Virus record (IMG/VR): IMGVR_UViG_3300010885_049703
Location: 1-64,000 of that record
Reading direction: 5' to 3' (one strand)
DNA: 64,000 bases
From: a virus
The notes under the pieces are model-generated. The model searched no databases and was not told the DNA's origin. It worked only from the letters and a program-made list of their open reading frames with translations. The position numbers were made by a program, and so were the translations under genes. Shown here piece after piece: positions 8,699-20,100 of the stretch; within the stretch, counting starts at the first letter, position 1; every line of letters starts with the position of its first letter.

Positions 8699-10333
8699 AT
8701 GGCAGACACAGCTGATAACAAATTAGTTTACACCGGACAAGACCCTATAGTCTGGAATCGGGTCAATAAGCTACGTCTAGAACAAGGATTACCTGGTCTG
8801 ACTGATATAGGTCTCCCAAGGCCCGTGGATGATGGTAAATCTTTTAACAGCCCTTATTCGCAGTATACTCCTGCAACCGGCGCAGCCACAGGATCAGGAT
8901 CTAAGTTTACTTTTAATTTTGGCGGAGAAAATTTTACAGTTAATGCACCCGCTGGTACCACCGAAGAACAGGCACGAGCAATTTTTGATCAGCAGGCCAG
9001 CACCGGAAGCCTTACCGGGCTAAAACCAGGACAAACGTTGGATGCTGCCAAACAATTTGCCGGGGGGTTGCTCACAGCAGCCAGCCAGCTCAATGTTTCA
9101 CAATTGGCCAGTGGCCTAAGTGGATTAACCAGTGGGATAGGCGGTGGCATAACCAGTGCATTAGGGGCTGTGACACGATTCACCGGAGGTACAACTGGAG
9201 GAATAACCAGTGCTCTAGGAGCTGCGTCAAGGCTCACTGGTGTACCCATCAAGAATCCCATGAATGTTGCTGACTTTGTCAAAGTTGGGGTTGGGGCTAC
9301 CAAAGAAATAGGAGCACTGAGCAGCACACAGGTGCAAGGCCTATTAGGGCAAGCCGCAGCCAGTACCGGGCAATCAGTCAATGCTTACAGCCTAGACAAA
9401 GGCATAGGGCAGTTTGGCATCAACCCAGCACAGTTAGAACAAACAGGATATTTGAAACCAGGAACCTTGGCACAGTACACCAAGAATGCTCAAGTCACAC
9501 AGGCCGACATTGACGAAGCTCAAAGAGTCAATGCATCAGGTGGCAGCACTACACCGGAAATCATAGCTTCAAATCGCAAAATCAAAGATGTATTAAATGT
9601 CAGCGGTGTTTGGACTGGCAAAGGAGGTGTTAGTAATTTGACTTCTCTAGTGGGCGATTCAACCAAACAACTGTCAGTGCAGTCCAACATAATGGAAACC
9701 GGATACAAATCGTTAGAGAAAGCCGGCGTCATCACTGCTGGCACTGCCAAAGATGCCATAGGTGGCTTGGTACAATCAGCTGGAAAGGTTGGAGCTGCAT
9801 TGACTGCTGCCTGGAGCAAAGGCACAGCACCAGCTGGCGCAGTTGATGCAATCAACAATTTGGCCAAGCAAGGGCTTACTGCAGTGAATTTTACAGATTT
9901 TAAATTGCCCGCTGGCGCATCAGGTGAACAAATAGCCACTGGTGTAACAAACACTGTGAATCGCAAAGTGTTGAATCAATCAGTGACGGCATTTATTGGT
10001 GATGCCAAGGTACCCTCAATAGATTACGGACAACCAGTCGCTGCAGCGGCGCCAACAGCAACTCCGTCTGTGGTCAGCACCGGAGCCCTTGATGAACCGT
10101 CGGCATCGGATCGAGCTGAATTTAAACGACTCACAGAAGAAAAAGCAACATTGGGCAGACAGGTTGACTTTGACGATCAAGAGTACAATCGCCTACGAAG
10201 CATATATGGGCGCGATGATCTACAGGTCATTGCTGCTAGAGACAAGTGGGAAGCAGATTTAAATAAGTATAGAGCAGTGATTAAAACGTTGAACGCATTG
10301 GTGGATAAGTATCCTGCTTTACTCTATTACTAA
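8699..10333 (+). CDS. Gly/Ala-rich virion protein of unknown function
   Basis: The 544-residue product is not recognised. Residues about 55-85 form a short folded stretch (SKFTFNFGGENFTVNAPAGT) that ends in EEQARAIFDQQ, a pattern seen in proteins with a hydrophobic hairpin and a short helix. Residues about 140-185 contain a tandem Gly-rich repeat (GITSALGA, twice). The middle contains VGVGATKEIGALSSTQVQGLL and a helical region. The C-terminus (about 475-530) is a charged coiled coil. It lies two bases after the spike gene, so it is probably part of the central spike/hub assembly or an injected protein. No catalytic motif was seen. Confidence 0.55.
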   Translation: MADTADNKLVYTGQDPIVWNRVNKLRLEQGLPGLTDIGLPRPVDDGKSFNSPYSQYTPATGAATGSGSKFTFNFGGENFTVNAPAGTTEEQARAIFDQQASTGSLTGLKPGQTLDAAKQFAGGLLTAASQLNVSQLASGLSGLTSGIGGGITSALGAVTRFTGGTTGGITSALGAASRLTGVPIKNPMNVADFVKVGVGATKEIGALSSTQVQGLLGQAAASTGQSVNAYSLDKGIGQFGINPAQLEQTGYLKPGTLAQYTKNAQVTQADIDEAQRVNASGGSTTPEIIASNRKIKDVLNVSGVWTGKGGVSNLTSLVGDSTKQLSVQSNIMETGYKSLEKAGVITAGTAKDAIGGLVQSAGKVGAALTAAWSKGTAPAGAVDAINNLAKQGLTAVNFTDFKLPAGASGEQIATGVTNTVNRKVLNQSVTAFIGDAKVPSIDYGQPVAAAAPTATPSVVSTGALDEPSASDRAEFKRLTEEKATLGRQVDFDDQEYNRLRSIYGRDDLQVIAARDKWEADLNKYRAVIKTLNALVDKYPALLYY

Positions 10334-10337
10334 AAAT

Positions 10338-10712
10338 ATGACAACATTTATTGGCTACAACACCATCAATCAATACAAGAAGTTTACACTGGTAGATCAG
10401 GATCTCATCAAGCGCGATCTTCTCAATGCCTTTAACATACGCCAGGGTGAGCTGGTGGGCAGGCCTGCATATGGTAGTGCAATCTGGGATTTCTTATTTG
10501 AGCCACAGACACTTGAAACTGAAATCGCCATGAAAAGTGAAATACAACGTGTGGCTGGCGGCGATCCCAGACTCACAATAGCCAACATCTACACCTATCC
10601 GCAAGAAAATGGTATCTTAATTGAACTGCAAATACAAATAGTGTCCAGCTCCAACGCTGAAATACTCTCTATATTCTTTGATCAAGAAACCCGTAGAGCC
10701 AGTTACATATAA
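10338..10712 (+). CDS. gp25: baseplate wedge subunit gp25
   Basis: The 124-residue protein matches the gp25/lysozyme-like wedge family in length and motif: a D-L-L-N-A-F-N-I-R-Q-G-E stretch, then GRPAYGSAIWDFLFEP. In T4-like tails gp25 binds the gp6-gp7 core bundle and nucleates sheath assembly. Despite the family name it has no lysozyme activity. It is followed by 43 bases containing a CATAAATA motif, then gp6, matching the usual gp25-gp6 order. Confidence 0.85.
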   Translation: MTTFIGYNTINQYKKFTLVDQDLIKRDLLNAFNIRQGELVGRPAYGSAIWDFLFEPQTLETEIAMKSEIQRVAGGDPRLTIANIYTYPQENGILIELQIQIVSSSNAEILSIFFDQETRRASYI

Positions 10713-10730
10713 CTGCGCGGTTTTCAGGGC

Positions 10731-10738
10731 CATAAATA
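10731..10738 (+). promoter_or_regulatory. candidate late promoter (CATAAATA)
   Basis: CATAAATA lies in the short gap between gp25 and gp6, 17 bases before the gp6 start. It matches the T4 late promoter TATAAATA at seven of eight positions. It may give gp6 and the giant gene their own late start. Confidence 0.55.
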
Positions 10739-10755
10739 CAAAATAATATATTACT

Positions 10756-13700
10756 ATGGCTAAAACTACCAGACAAACAGTTATTTTTGGGGTCGAAGAC
10801 TGGAAACAGATCTATCAGACCTATCGCGAAGCTGACTTTCAAAGCTACGATTTTGAGACTCTACGCAAGAGTTTTGTAGACTACTTGCGTTTATACTATC
10901 CTGAAACTTTTAATGATTACATTGAAAGTTCAGAGTTCATTGCACTGCTAGATGTCATTGCTTTCATGGGACAATCGTTGGCTTTTAGAGCTGACTTAAA
11001 TGCCCGTGAAAACTACATGGACACAGCCGAGCGGCGTGATTCTGTCAATCGACTAGCCAGTTTGGTCAGCTACACTGCCAAACGTAATGCTGCAGCTCAA
11101 GGCTTGGTCAAAGTCACTGCAGTGTCTACCACAGAAAACATCACAGATTACAACGGTGTAGACCTAGCCAATATCACTGTGAACTGGAATGATCCCACGA
11201 ACACAGACTGGTTTGAACAGTTTACTTCTATCATCAATGCAGCGTTGATCAACAGTCAACGCTACGGTAATCCCGGAAACAAACAAACAATTATTGATGT
11301 TAGAACAGAAGAATACACCTTGAATTTAGTGCAAGGATACTTGCCAGTGATTCCTTACACTGCCACAGTGGACGGGGTCAACATGCCGTTTGAAGCAGTC
11401 AATGCCACATCTTCAGGCCGCACATATTTGTATGAACCTGCCCCGTTGCCCAATGGTGCGTTTAATATTTTATATCGCAATGATCAGTTGGGATTTGGAT
11501 CAAACAACACTGGATTTTTCTTTTTGTTCAAACAAGGATCGTTGCAGTCTGCAGATTTTAACTTGGCAGAAAAAGTCAGTAATCGTGTGGTTGCCATCAA
11601 CATTGATGGTATCAACAATGAAGACCGTTGGTTATTCCAACTTGATGATGTTGGAACAGTTCAGTCTGAATGGCTATACACTGAATCAGTGTACACGGCT
11701 GCTGCTGAACAAAGCACCACCGGCTTGCGTAAAATTTATTCAACACAAAGTCGCAGCAATGATCAAATTTCTTTGACTTTTGGCGATGGAGTATTCTCTG
11801 CTATTCCAGTGGGACTATTTCGCGCCTATGTTAGATCATCAAACGGTCTTGAATACATCATCAATCCTGAAGAAATGCAGAGCATTGTTCTACCAATCAG
11901 CTATGTGAGTCGCACTGGTAGAATTGAAACACTGACATTTACTGTAAATCTACAAACGCCAGTGAGCAATGCACAGTCGCGAGAATCCATTGATGAGATC
12001 AAGCAACGTGCTCCTGCTCGCTATTACACACAGAATCGTATGGTCAACGGTGAAGATTACAATCTGTTTCCGTTTACCCTGTACAACTCAATTATCAAAT
12101 CCAAGGCATTGGCTCGTAGCGCGATCGGAACATCGCGGTATCTTGAACTAGTTGACACCACTAACAAGTATGCCAGTACCAATGTGTTTGGCAGTGATGG
12201 CGGCCTCTACAAAGATAATACACTGCCTACATTCCAGTTTTCATGGTTTACCACCAACGATATATCTGACGCAGTCACAAATAAAGTTCAGCCAATTCTG
12301 CTAGAACCTGGTATGCTACAATTTTACTATGCTAATTTCATAAGGCCAAATCTTGCCACGTTGAATATTTCATGGAATCAAAGTACATCACTGACAAATT
12401 TATGCACTGGATATTTTAAAAATATTGCATCTCCGTTTGCCCCTTATCCAGTGGGCTCGTTTTCCAGCAGCAATACAAAGTACGTTGTGCCCAATGCTCT
12501 AGTAAAATTCATCCCACCAGACGGATATTATTTTGATCAATTCAATCATTTAGTTGCAGGTATACCCACCGCAGACACTGACAAACTTTTTATCTGGGCC
12601 ACAGTAACCGGTGTTATATTAGATGGCACTAATCAAGGCAAAGGAAATCTCACAGATGGGTCTGGCCCAATCGCTCTCAACAATTTTGTGCCAACTGGGG
12701 CTATTGCCACACAAGTTATACCATTGTTTTTGACGGATTTGCCTTCAACTATAGTTCAAACTATGATTGAATCAATTCGGTTGTATCGTAATTTTGGTCT
12801 TGGTTATAACAATCTGACTTCAACCTGGTATATAATCACTCAAACAAACCTCAATGCTGATGGAGCATTTAGTTTAGTCAATCAACAGAGCACTGCTGGT
12901 GTTTACGGTGACGCAAGCTGGCTAATCAAATTCATAACTGATGGCACACAATATTCTGTTACAGCACGTGAGTTGACATATTATTTTGCGTCAGTGCTGC
13001 AGACCCGATTCTTTTTTGAATCAGGTGCCAGCATTTATGATTCTCGCACAGGCACTGTAATCAAAGACTTTATTCGTGTATTAAAAACCAACAGTCAGCC
13101 TGCCAGCAATTCGCCCTTGTCCGGTGACACCACTATGCAAATTATTGGTCAGCCTGAACAGAGCGATGGGTATGTTGACGATTTCCAGGTCATTGTGAGC
13201 TTTCAGGACTCAGACGCTGATGGTGCAGCTGATAATCCAGATTTCTTTGAAGAAATAGTGGGACCAAATCCCACAGTGGGTCAAAGTGGATCATTGGTAT
13301 TCTTAGAAGCCACAGTGGACTTTGATAATTTACAGCGATACCTGTTGACTGAAAAAGGATATGTGAATTACCAATACGGAACTCTGTCAGAAATTACAGC
13401 AAATTCTGATCAATATCTTGATGGCCAAGTGTTTTACGCCTATAATGATCTGGCATTTTATGTATTGACTATTGCATTTGACGGAACTCGTTCGCTCACA
13501 CAATCTACTGAATTTCTAGCAAGAACGGGCCGACAGGATTTGTACTATCAGTATCGTCACAACAGTTTGTTGACTAATAGAATTGATCCTTCAATTACAA
13601 ATATTATTGATGTGTATGTCGTCACACAGAGTTACTACACTGCCTATCAAAACTGGATCAAAGATTCAACTGGCACTGTGGTTAAACCCGTGGTGCCCAC

Positions 13701-14172
13701 AATTGACGAACTCACTACAGAATTTCAAAAGTTACAAGATTACAAAATGATTTCAGATAATTTGATTTTAAACTCTGTGGTGTTTAAACCTTTGTTTGGA
13801 GCCAAAGCTTCAACTGAACTTCGTGCCACTATCAAAGTAATTAGAGCATCCAACAGCACTGCCAGTGTCAGTGAAATCAAGAATCTTGTTGTGGCCAGTC
13901 TCAACACGTATTTTACCATCGACAAGTGGGACTTTGGTGATACATTCTACTTCTCTGAGCTTGCAGCATATATCCATTCGCAGATCGGAACTATTGTAAG
14001 TTCTGTGGTATTGGTCCCAGTAAACCCACAAAAGAGTTTTGGTGATTTGTATGAAATTAGATCAGCACCAAATGAAATTTTTGTCAATGCCGCCACAGTG
14101 GCAAACATCGAAGTTATTGATGCATTGACAAGTACCAATATTAGAACAGCACCTGGCAGCGGAGTGATTTAA
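10756..14172 (+). CDS. gp6: baseplate wedge subunit gp6
   Basis: The 1138-residue protein begins with the conserved gp6 region: Y-x-D-F-E-T-L-R-K-S-F-V-D-Y-L-R at about 30-50, SSEFIALLDVIAFMGQSLAF at about 58-77, then RADLNARENYMDTAERRDSV. gp6 belongs to the gpJ-like baseplate superfamily and forms the dimeric ring that links the wedges. T4 gp6 is 660 residues, so this one is much enlarged. The extra length lies in the middle (about 400-900) and is rich in Thr, Ser, Asn and aromatic residues. Its stop overlaps the next start by one base (TAATG). Confidence 0.82.
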   Translation: MAKTTRQTVIFGVEDWKQIYQTYREADFQSYDFETLRKSFVDYLRLYYPETFNDYIESSEFIALLDVIAFMGQSLAFRADLNARENYMDTAERRDSVNRLASLVSYTAKRNAAAQGLVKVTAVSTTENITDYNGVDLANITVNWNDPTNTDWFEQFTSIINAALINSQRYGNPGNKQTIIDVRTEEYTLNLVQGYLPVIPYTATVDGVNMPFEAVNATSSGRTYLYEPAPLPNGAFNILYRNDQLGFGSNNTGFFFLFKQGSLQSADFNLAEKVSNRVVAINIDGINNEDRWLFQLDDVGTVQSEWLYTESVYTAAAEQSTTGLRKIYSTQSRSNDQISLTFGDGVFSAIPVGLFRAYVRSSNGLEYIINPEEMQSIVLPISYVSRTGRIETLTFTVNLQTPVSNAQSRESIDEIKQRAPARYYTQNRMVNGEDYNLFPFTLYNSIIKSKALARSAIGTSRYLELVDTTNKYASTNVFGSDGGLYKDNTLPTFQFSWFTTNDISDAVTNKVQPILLEPGMLQFYYANFIRPNLATLNISWNQSTSLTNLCTGYFKNIASPFAPYPVGSFSSSNTKYVVPNALVKFIPPDGYYFDQFNHLVAGIPTADTDKLFIWATVTGVILDGTNQGKGNLTDGSGPIALNNFVPTGAIATQVIPLFLTDLPSTIVQTMIESIRLYRNFGLGYNNLTSTWYIITQTNLNADGAFSLVNQQSTAGVYGDASWLIKFITDGTQYSVTARELTYYFASVLQTRFFFESGASIYDSRTGTVIKDFIRVLKTNSQPASNSPLSGDTTMQIIGQPEQSDGYVDDFQVIVSFQDSDADGAADNPDFFEEIVGPNPTVGQSGSLVFLEATVDFDNLQRYLLTEKGYVNYQYGTLSEITANSDQYLDGQVFYAYNDLAFYVLTIAFDGTRSLTQSTEFLARTGRQDLYYQYRHNSLLTNRIDPSITNIIDVYVVTQSYYTAYQNWIKDSTGTVVKPVVPTIDELTTEFQKLQDYKMISDNLILNSVVFKPLFGAKASTELRATIKVIRASNSTASVSEIKNLVVASLNTYFTIDKWDFGDTFYFSELAAYIHSQIGTIVSSVVLVPVNPQKSFGDLYEIRSAPNEIFVNAATVANIEVIDALTSTNIRTAPGSGVI

Positions 14173-17100
14173 TGGCACGAGTACGCACAGTAGAGTTTTT
14201 ACCTGAGATTTTTCAAACCTCAACTAACAGACAGTTTTTGGCCAGTACTCTTGACCAACTGGTACAAGAACCTTCATTTAAAAAAACCCAGGGATATATT
14301 GGTCGCAAGATTGGCCCGGGAATAAACCCCACTGATGCTGACTATGTGGTTGAACCCACAGCCGAGCGTGCCAACTATCAATTAGAGCCATCGGTTGTTT
14401 TCAAGTTACCTGACACAGACACTGTGTACGATACCATCACTTATCCGGGTATTACAGATGCATTGAAATTACAAGGCGCTGATGTTACACGCAGTGATCG
14501 ATTGTATGGCAGCCAATATTATGCATGGGATCCTTTTGTTGCCTATGACAAGTTGGTTAACTTTTCTGAATACTACTGGTTACCGTCGGGTCCACTGAGC
14601 GTTGCTGTCACCGGTGGCGTTATTCCCATAAGAAACACAATTGAAGTAACTCGTAATCCAGGATTTTATAGTTTCAGTGACGCTCAAGGGCAGAATCCTG
14701 TTATCACGTTGGTTCGTGGTGGCTCATACCAATTCAGTATTGCACAAAACAAAAAGAACACAGTCAATTATCGTGTAACGAATCAAGGCAACAAAGCCTA
14801 CATTATTGACTACCAGGCCAATCCGGCTATTACACTGGTACGTGGCAACACCTACATCTTTACATTAAGTATTGATGGCAATTACCCATTCTGGATTAAA
14901 ACAATTGCCAGTACCGGAGTAGTTAATGTTTACAGCACCGGAGTAACCAATAACGGTGCTTTTGATGGCACAGTTACTTTTACAGTGCCACAAAATGCAC
15001 CCAACACTCTGTACTATAGCAGTCAAACCAGCAGTCAGATGCAGGGTGTATTCAATATCATCAGCGGAGAGCCAGGCACTGGTCCAGGATTTTATATACA
15101 GGCGCAGCCCGGGGTCGATGGCAGTATGCCCACTACTCCAAATATTTCCAGCAGAGATGTGTTGGGAGTTGTCAACAACGGTGAAGATCTTGGTACAGTA
15201 ACATTTAATGTTCCATCAAAAACTGCACAGAACTTTTATTATAATTTAACGTCAATTGATTCTGTTGACTTGTTGAGTCAAATTAAATTCAATGAAATCA
15301 ACAATATCTATGTTGATGATTTTCTTGCTGCGTATCCCGCAGGTATTGATGGAGTAACTGATCTTGAAAATCGTACATTGGTGTTTGATATTCCTTCGTT
15401 GGAAGGCACAGGAATAGATGTTGATACCGCAATTGCCGGCGGATGGTTGCGTACTACTTTTTACAGTCCAGACTATGCGGCCGACCCTACCCCAGGGTAC
15501 AACGAAGAACCCTATGATTTAACCACAAGTATTGTTAGCCTAAACGAACGTTACAGCGTCTGGCAAATACAGTTTAATACCGACGACGACGGTGGGCAGT
15601 ACATGACATTGGCAGTCAAACAAGAAGTCAATGAGTTTGAAAAATTTAGAATCGTATTTGGTGTCCAATGGTCAAGTACTCAATGGTATCGCAGCGACAA
15701 CAGTTATTTTGAAAAAATACCACTGTTGACCGCAGTGCTAGATACCGTGTTCTATCAAGACAGTCTTGATCCAACATTAGTAGGTGAAATTAGATTAATT
15801 GATCCAACTGTAGAAACAACGCTTGACCTTGACACTATTATTGGTAAAAAACAATACACCAGTCCCAACGGAGTAAAATTTACCAATGGATTAATAGTAC
15901 AATTCCGCGGCAATGTAACGCCAGAATCCTATGCCAACAATGAATATTTTGTTGAAGGGGTCGGCGAAGCCATTGTGTTGGTACCAGTTACAGAGCTGGT
16001 TACTCCGGAAACTTATACTCAAAGTTTGTCGGTGAGTTTTGATGTTGTGCCATATGACATTGGCAACTACGATGTCAGTAATAATCAACCAATTGAACAA
16101 GACTACATCACAATTAATCGAGCCAGTACTGATAGAAATGCCTGGTCACGCAGCAACCGGTGGTTCCATAGGCAAGTGCTTGAAGAATCAGCCTCGTACA
16201 ATAATACCACACCACTATTGGATCTTGCTGCAAGAGCTCGCAGACCTATTCTTGAATTTCAAGCCGGAACAAAACTCTTTAATTCTGGAACAGCCGGTAA
16301 AAATCCAGTCAACATCATTGACTTTACGACATTAGACGCATTCAGCGATATCAATGGAGTCCTTAACACTTACATTATCAATGGGTATACATTGGTCAAC
16401 GGGTCACGGGTTATTTTTGCAGCTGATACTGATCCCAATGTTCGAAATAAAATCTACACAGTTGAGTTAATATCACCTGACACTGTTCTTCCTCTAATCG
16501 CCGAGCCCATCATTAATCTCACTGTGGCTGATGATGGCGATGTCAGTTATAACAATCAGACCGTATGCTTAAATGGATCCACACTGCAAGGTAAAAGTTT
16601 TTGGTTTGATGGTGTGACTTGGCAAGAAGCCCAGGAAAAAACCAGCACCAACCAATCTCCGTTATTTGATGTGCTGGTCAACGGACATAGTCTATCCGAC
16701 ACTGTGTATTTTGGTAGCAGCACATTTCGCGGTAGTAAACTATTTTCTTATGCTGTTGATTCAGCCAGTGTAGCGGATCCAATTTTAGGATTCCCACTAA
16801 AGTATCTAACAATTAACAATGTTGGAGATATTGTTTTTGACAATAATTTTTACACTGATACTTTTGTTTACGTAGAAAATCGAATAAGTTTAACTGAGCC
16901 AATTAGCCAAGGTTTTGTTTACCGTTACCTTGACCAAGTGGCTTATACTAGAAAAATTGGGTGGGCTACTGCACCATATCAAAATGCAACCTACCAACAA
17001 TTTCAATTTACCTACACTGGTCAACCACTGTTGTTGGATGTTCGGGTTCGTGATCAAATAATTGATCCCTATGTTCCTCAAACTTATCCAGTAATAAAAT

Positions 17101-20100
17101 TATATGCAGGGTCTAAGTTTCGAGACCCCGGCACCTACACTTACACACAAACCGAATTTACTACAATAATCAACGTTGATTCAACTATAGCACCAGGTGA
17201 AACTATTATTGTGTTGGCACTCAGTGATCAAGTTAGTTCTGTGGCATTTTATCAAGTGCCATCAAATCTTGAAAACAATGCGTTGAATCAAAATCCAAAC
17301 ACAGTGACCTTGGGCACTGTGCGCACTCACTATCAGACCATCTGTGAAAATTTAATTACTATTCAAGGCACTATCAACGGGTCAAACAACAGCAGAGACC
17401 TTGGATATATTGCGCCATATGGGTTAAACATTCTGCAACAAAGTTCTCCCTTGACATTGGCCGGATATTTTTTACGTGATCAAAATTATGAATTGTTCAC
17501 GGCATTGGATTTCAACACCAGAGAGTATACCAAATACAAAACTCAGCTGTTGGATCTTGTTGCTGCTAGAGATTGGGGATCACAGACTTCTGCACAAATC
17601 TTAACCAATGCAGTGGCTATATTAACTGCTGGGCGCACAGAATCAAGTCCATTCTATTGGTCAGATATGTTGCCAGCCCGTACAGTATATGCATCAACAA
17701 CATATACTCATACGCCTATCAGCACCAATTCTTTCAACACTTCAAGAGTGTATGATTTTAATTCAAGTAACTATTATGCAGTATTGGTGTATGTCAATGG
17801 TCGGTTACTGACTTTAAATTTTGAATACACTGTTGCTGTAGATGCACCTATAATTATAATCACCGCACCGTTGGAAGTTGGTGATGTGATTATTATTCAG
17901 GAATTTGATACTACTGTGGGCAATTATGTGCCCAATACGCCCACTAAGATGGGTTTATATCCTGCGTTTCGTCCACAGATTTATTTAGATACTACTTACG
18001 TTACTCCCACCACAGTGATTCAAGGGCACGATGGTAGTATAACTGTGGCATTTGATGACATTCGTGATGAAATTTTATTGGATTTTGAAACACGAATCTA
18101 CAATAATTTAAAAATTCACAGTGTTCTCCCTATCAGTGCAACTGAAATCATTCCTGGACAATTCCGTGTCACTGAATATAGTCAGAGTGAAGTCACTGAT
18201 ATTCTCAGTGCTGATTTCTTGACCTGGGTAGGATCCAACAAGTTAGATTACTCGGCACAACAGTACATTGCAACCAATCCTTGGACTTACAACTACAGTC
18301 AGAGTTCAAACAAATTAACTGGCGCACCTTTGTTAGGAGGCTGGAGAGGTATTTACGAATATTTCTACGATACAGATCGTCCCAATGAAGCACCGTGGGA
18401 AATGTTGGGATTTACCGAACAACCCATTTGGTGGGAAGATCGATATGGCGTAGCACCCTACACTTCAGGTAACTTGGTGTTGTGGGATGATTTGAGCCTA
18501 GGGCGTGTGGCTGATCCAGCCGGCGCATATATCTTGCCTCAATATGTTCGCCCAGGACTGACACAGGTATTACCAGTAGACGGTGAAGGTGCATTGATAC
18601 CTCCGCTGGAAAGCGTAGTTGGATTGTACTCTCGTACAACATTTCAGCGCAGTTGGAAAATTGGCGATGATGGTCCGGTTGAAAATGCCTGGAGAACCAG
18701 TTCAAGCTATCCATTTGCAATCATGCGATTGTTTGCGTTGACCAAGCCTGCTAAATTCTTTTCATTGTTGGTTGATCGTGATCTGTACAAATACGACACC
18801 GCATTCAATCAATATCTCTATAATGGCCGCTACCGAGTTGATGCCAACGCCATTGAGTTATACGGCAATGGTGTCAGCAAAGCCAGTTATATAAACTGGA
18901 TTGTTGACTACAACACCTATCTAGGAAATACTTCCACAACTGCAGTACTCAAACAAAATCTCAAAGGACTAGGGGTACAGTTGGCATATCGCATGGCTTC
19001 TTTCTCAGACAAACTATACATCAAAGTCTATACTGAAAAGCCCAGCCCCAACAGTTTAAACACCAGTTTGTTGCTGCCTGATGACAGCTATGATTTGTTC
19101 TTGTACAAAAATCAACCATCAGATGACATTGTCTATAGTTCAATAATTGTTCAACGTGTGCCCGATGGCTACAATGTATTTGGCTACGGCATATTACATC
19201 CGTACTTTGAAATTTTAATCAGCAAACCAACTGGGCCACGAGTTACAATTTCTGCCGGTAATACCACAGCCACAGTGCCGGTGACCTACAGCAATGATAT
19301 TGTACAAGTACCTTACGGGTATGTATTCACCAATGAAACTGCAGTATGTGATTTTATTCTCAGCTACGGTGCATTGATGTCAGCACGTGGTATGATTTTT
19401 GATGATGTAGAAAATGGACTAACTCTAAACTGGGCTCAGATGGCCCAAGAATTTTTGTACTGGAGTAATCAAGGATGGGGGCCAGGTAGTATCATAAATC
19501 TCAATCCCACTGCACAAACGCTGATGGTCACACGACCTGGCCTTATTGTTGATAGTATTGTGGAGCGTGGTGTACAGACTGTTCTTCAGGATCAAAATCG
19601 TCAACGGTTGGCGGTGCGTGATCTGGTAGTTGATCGGTACGATAATACTTTCAAGGTGACCAGCCAAACCGAACAGACTATCAATTATATTGATCTCAAA
19701 TTTACTGCCTACGAACACATTGTTGTTCTTAAAAATGTCAGTGTGTTTGGGGACTTGATTTACGATCCGGTCACTGCTGCTCGTCAGGGACGATTGCTGT
19801 TGGTAGCGGCCACAACCACTGACTGGAACGGGCAGCTTGATGCACAAGGGTTCATTCTCAATCAGAACAATATCAAGGAATGGCTGCCAGATGTCAAGTA
19901 TACCAAAGGCCAAATTGTTACTTTTAAAAACAATTACTACAGCGCAGCAACTATTGTAGAACCAAAAAATGAATTTGATTTCAATGATTGGTTAATCAGC
20001 GATTATACCAAGATTCAGAAAGGGTTACTGCCCAACTTAGCCAACAAAGCCAATCAAATCCAGCAAAGTTATAACACCATCAGTGCTAATCTTGAAAGAG

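Noticed and set aside
9139-9240. Gly-rich repeat as a DNA repeat element
   Set aside because: It is in frame and divergent at third positions, so it is a protein repeat and not a mobile or attachment site.
9520-9966. 148-residue minus-strand frame
   Set aside because: It is antisense to a low-complexity virion gene, and its Ala/Pro/Ser-rich sequence is the mirror of the Gly/Ala repeats.
19425-19913. 162-residue minus-strand frame
   Set aside because: It is antisense within the giant structural gene, with no start signal and no recognisable domain.
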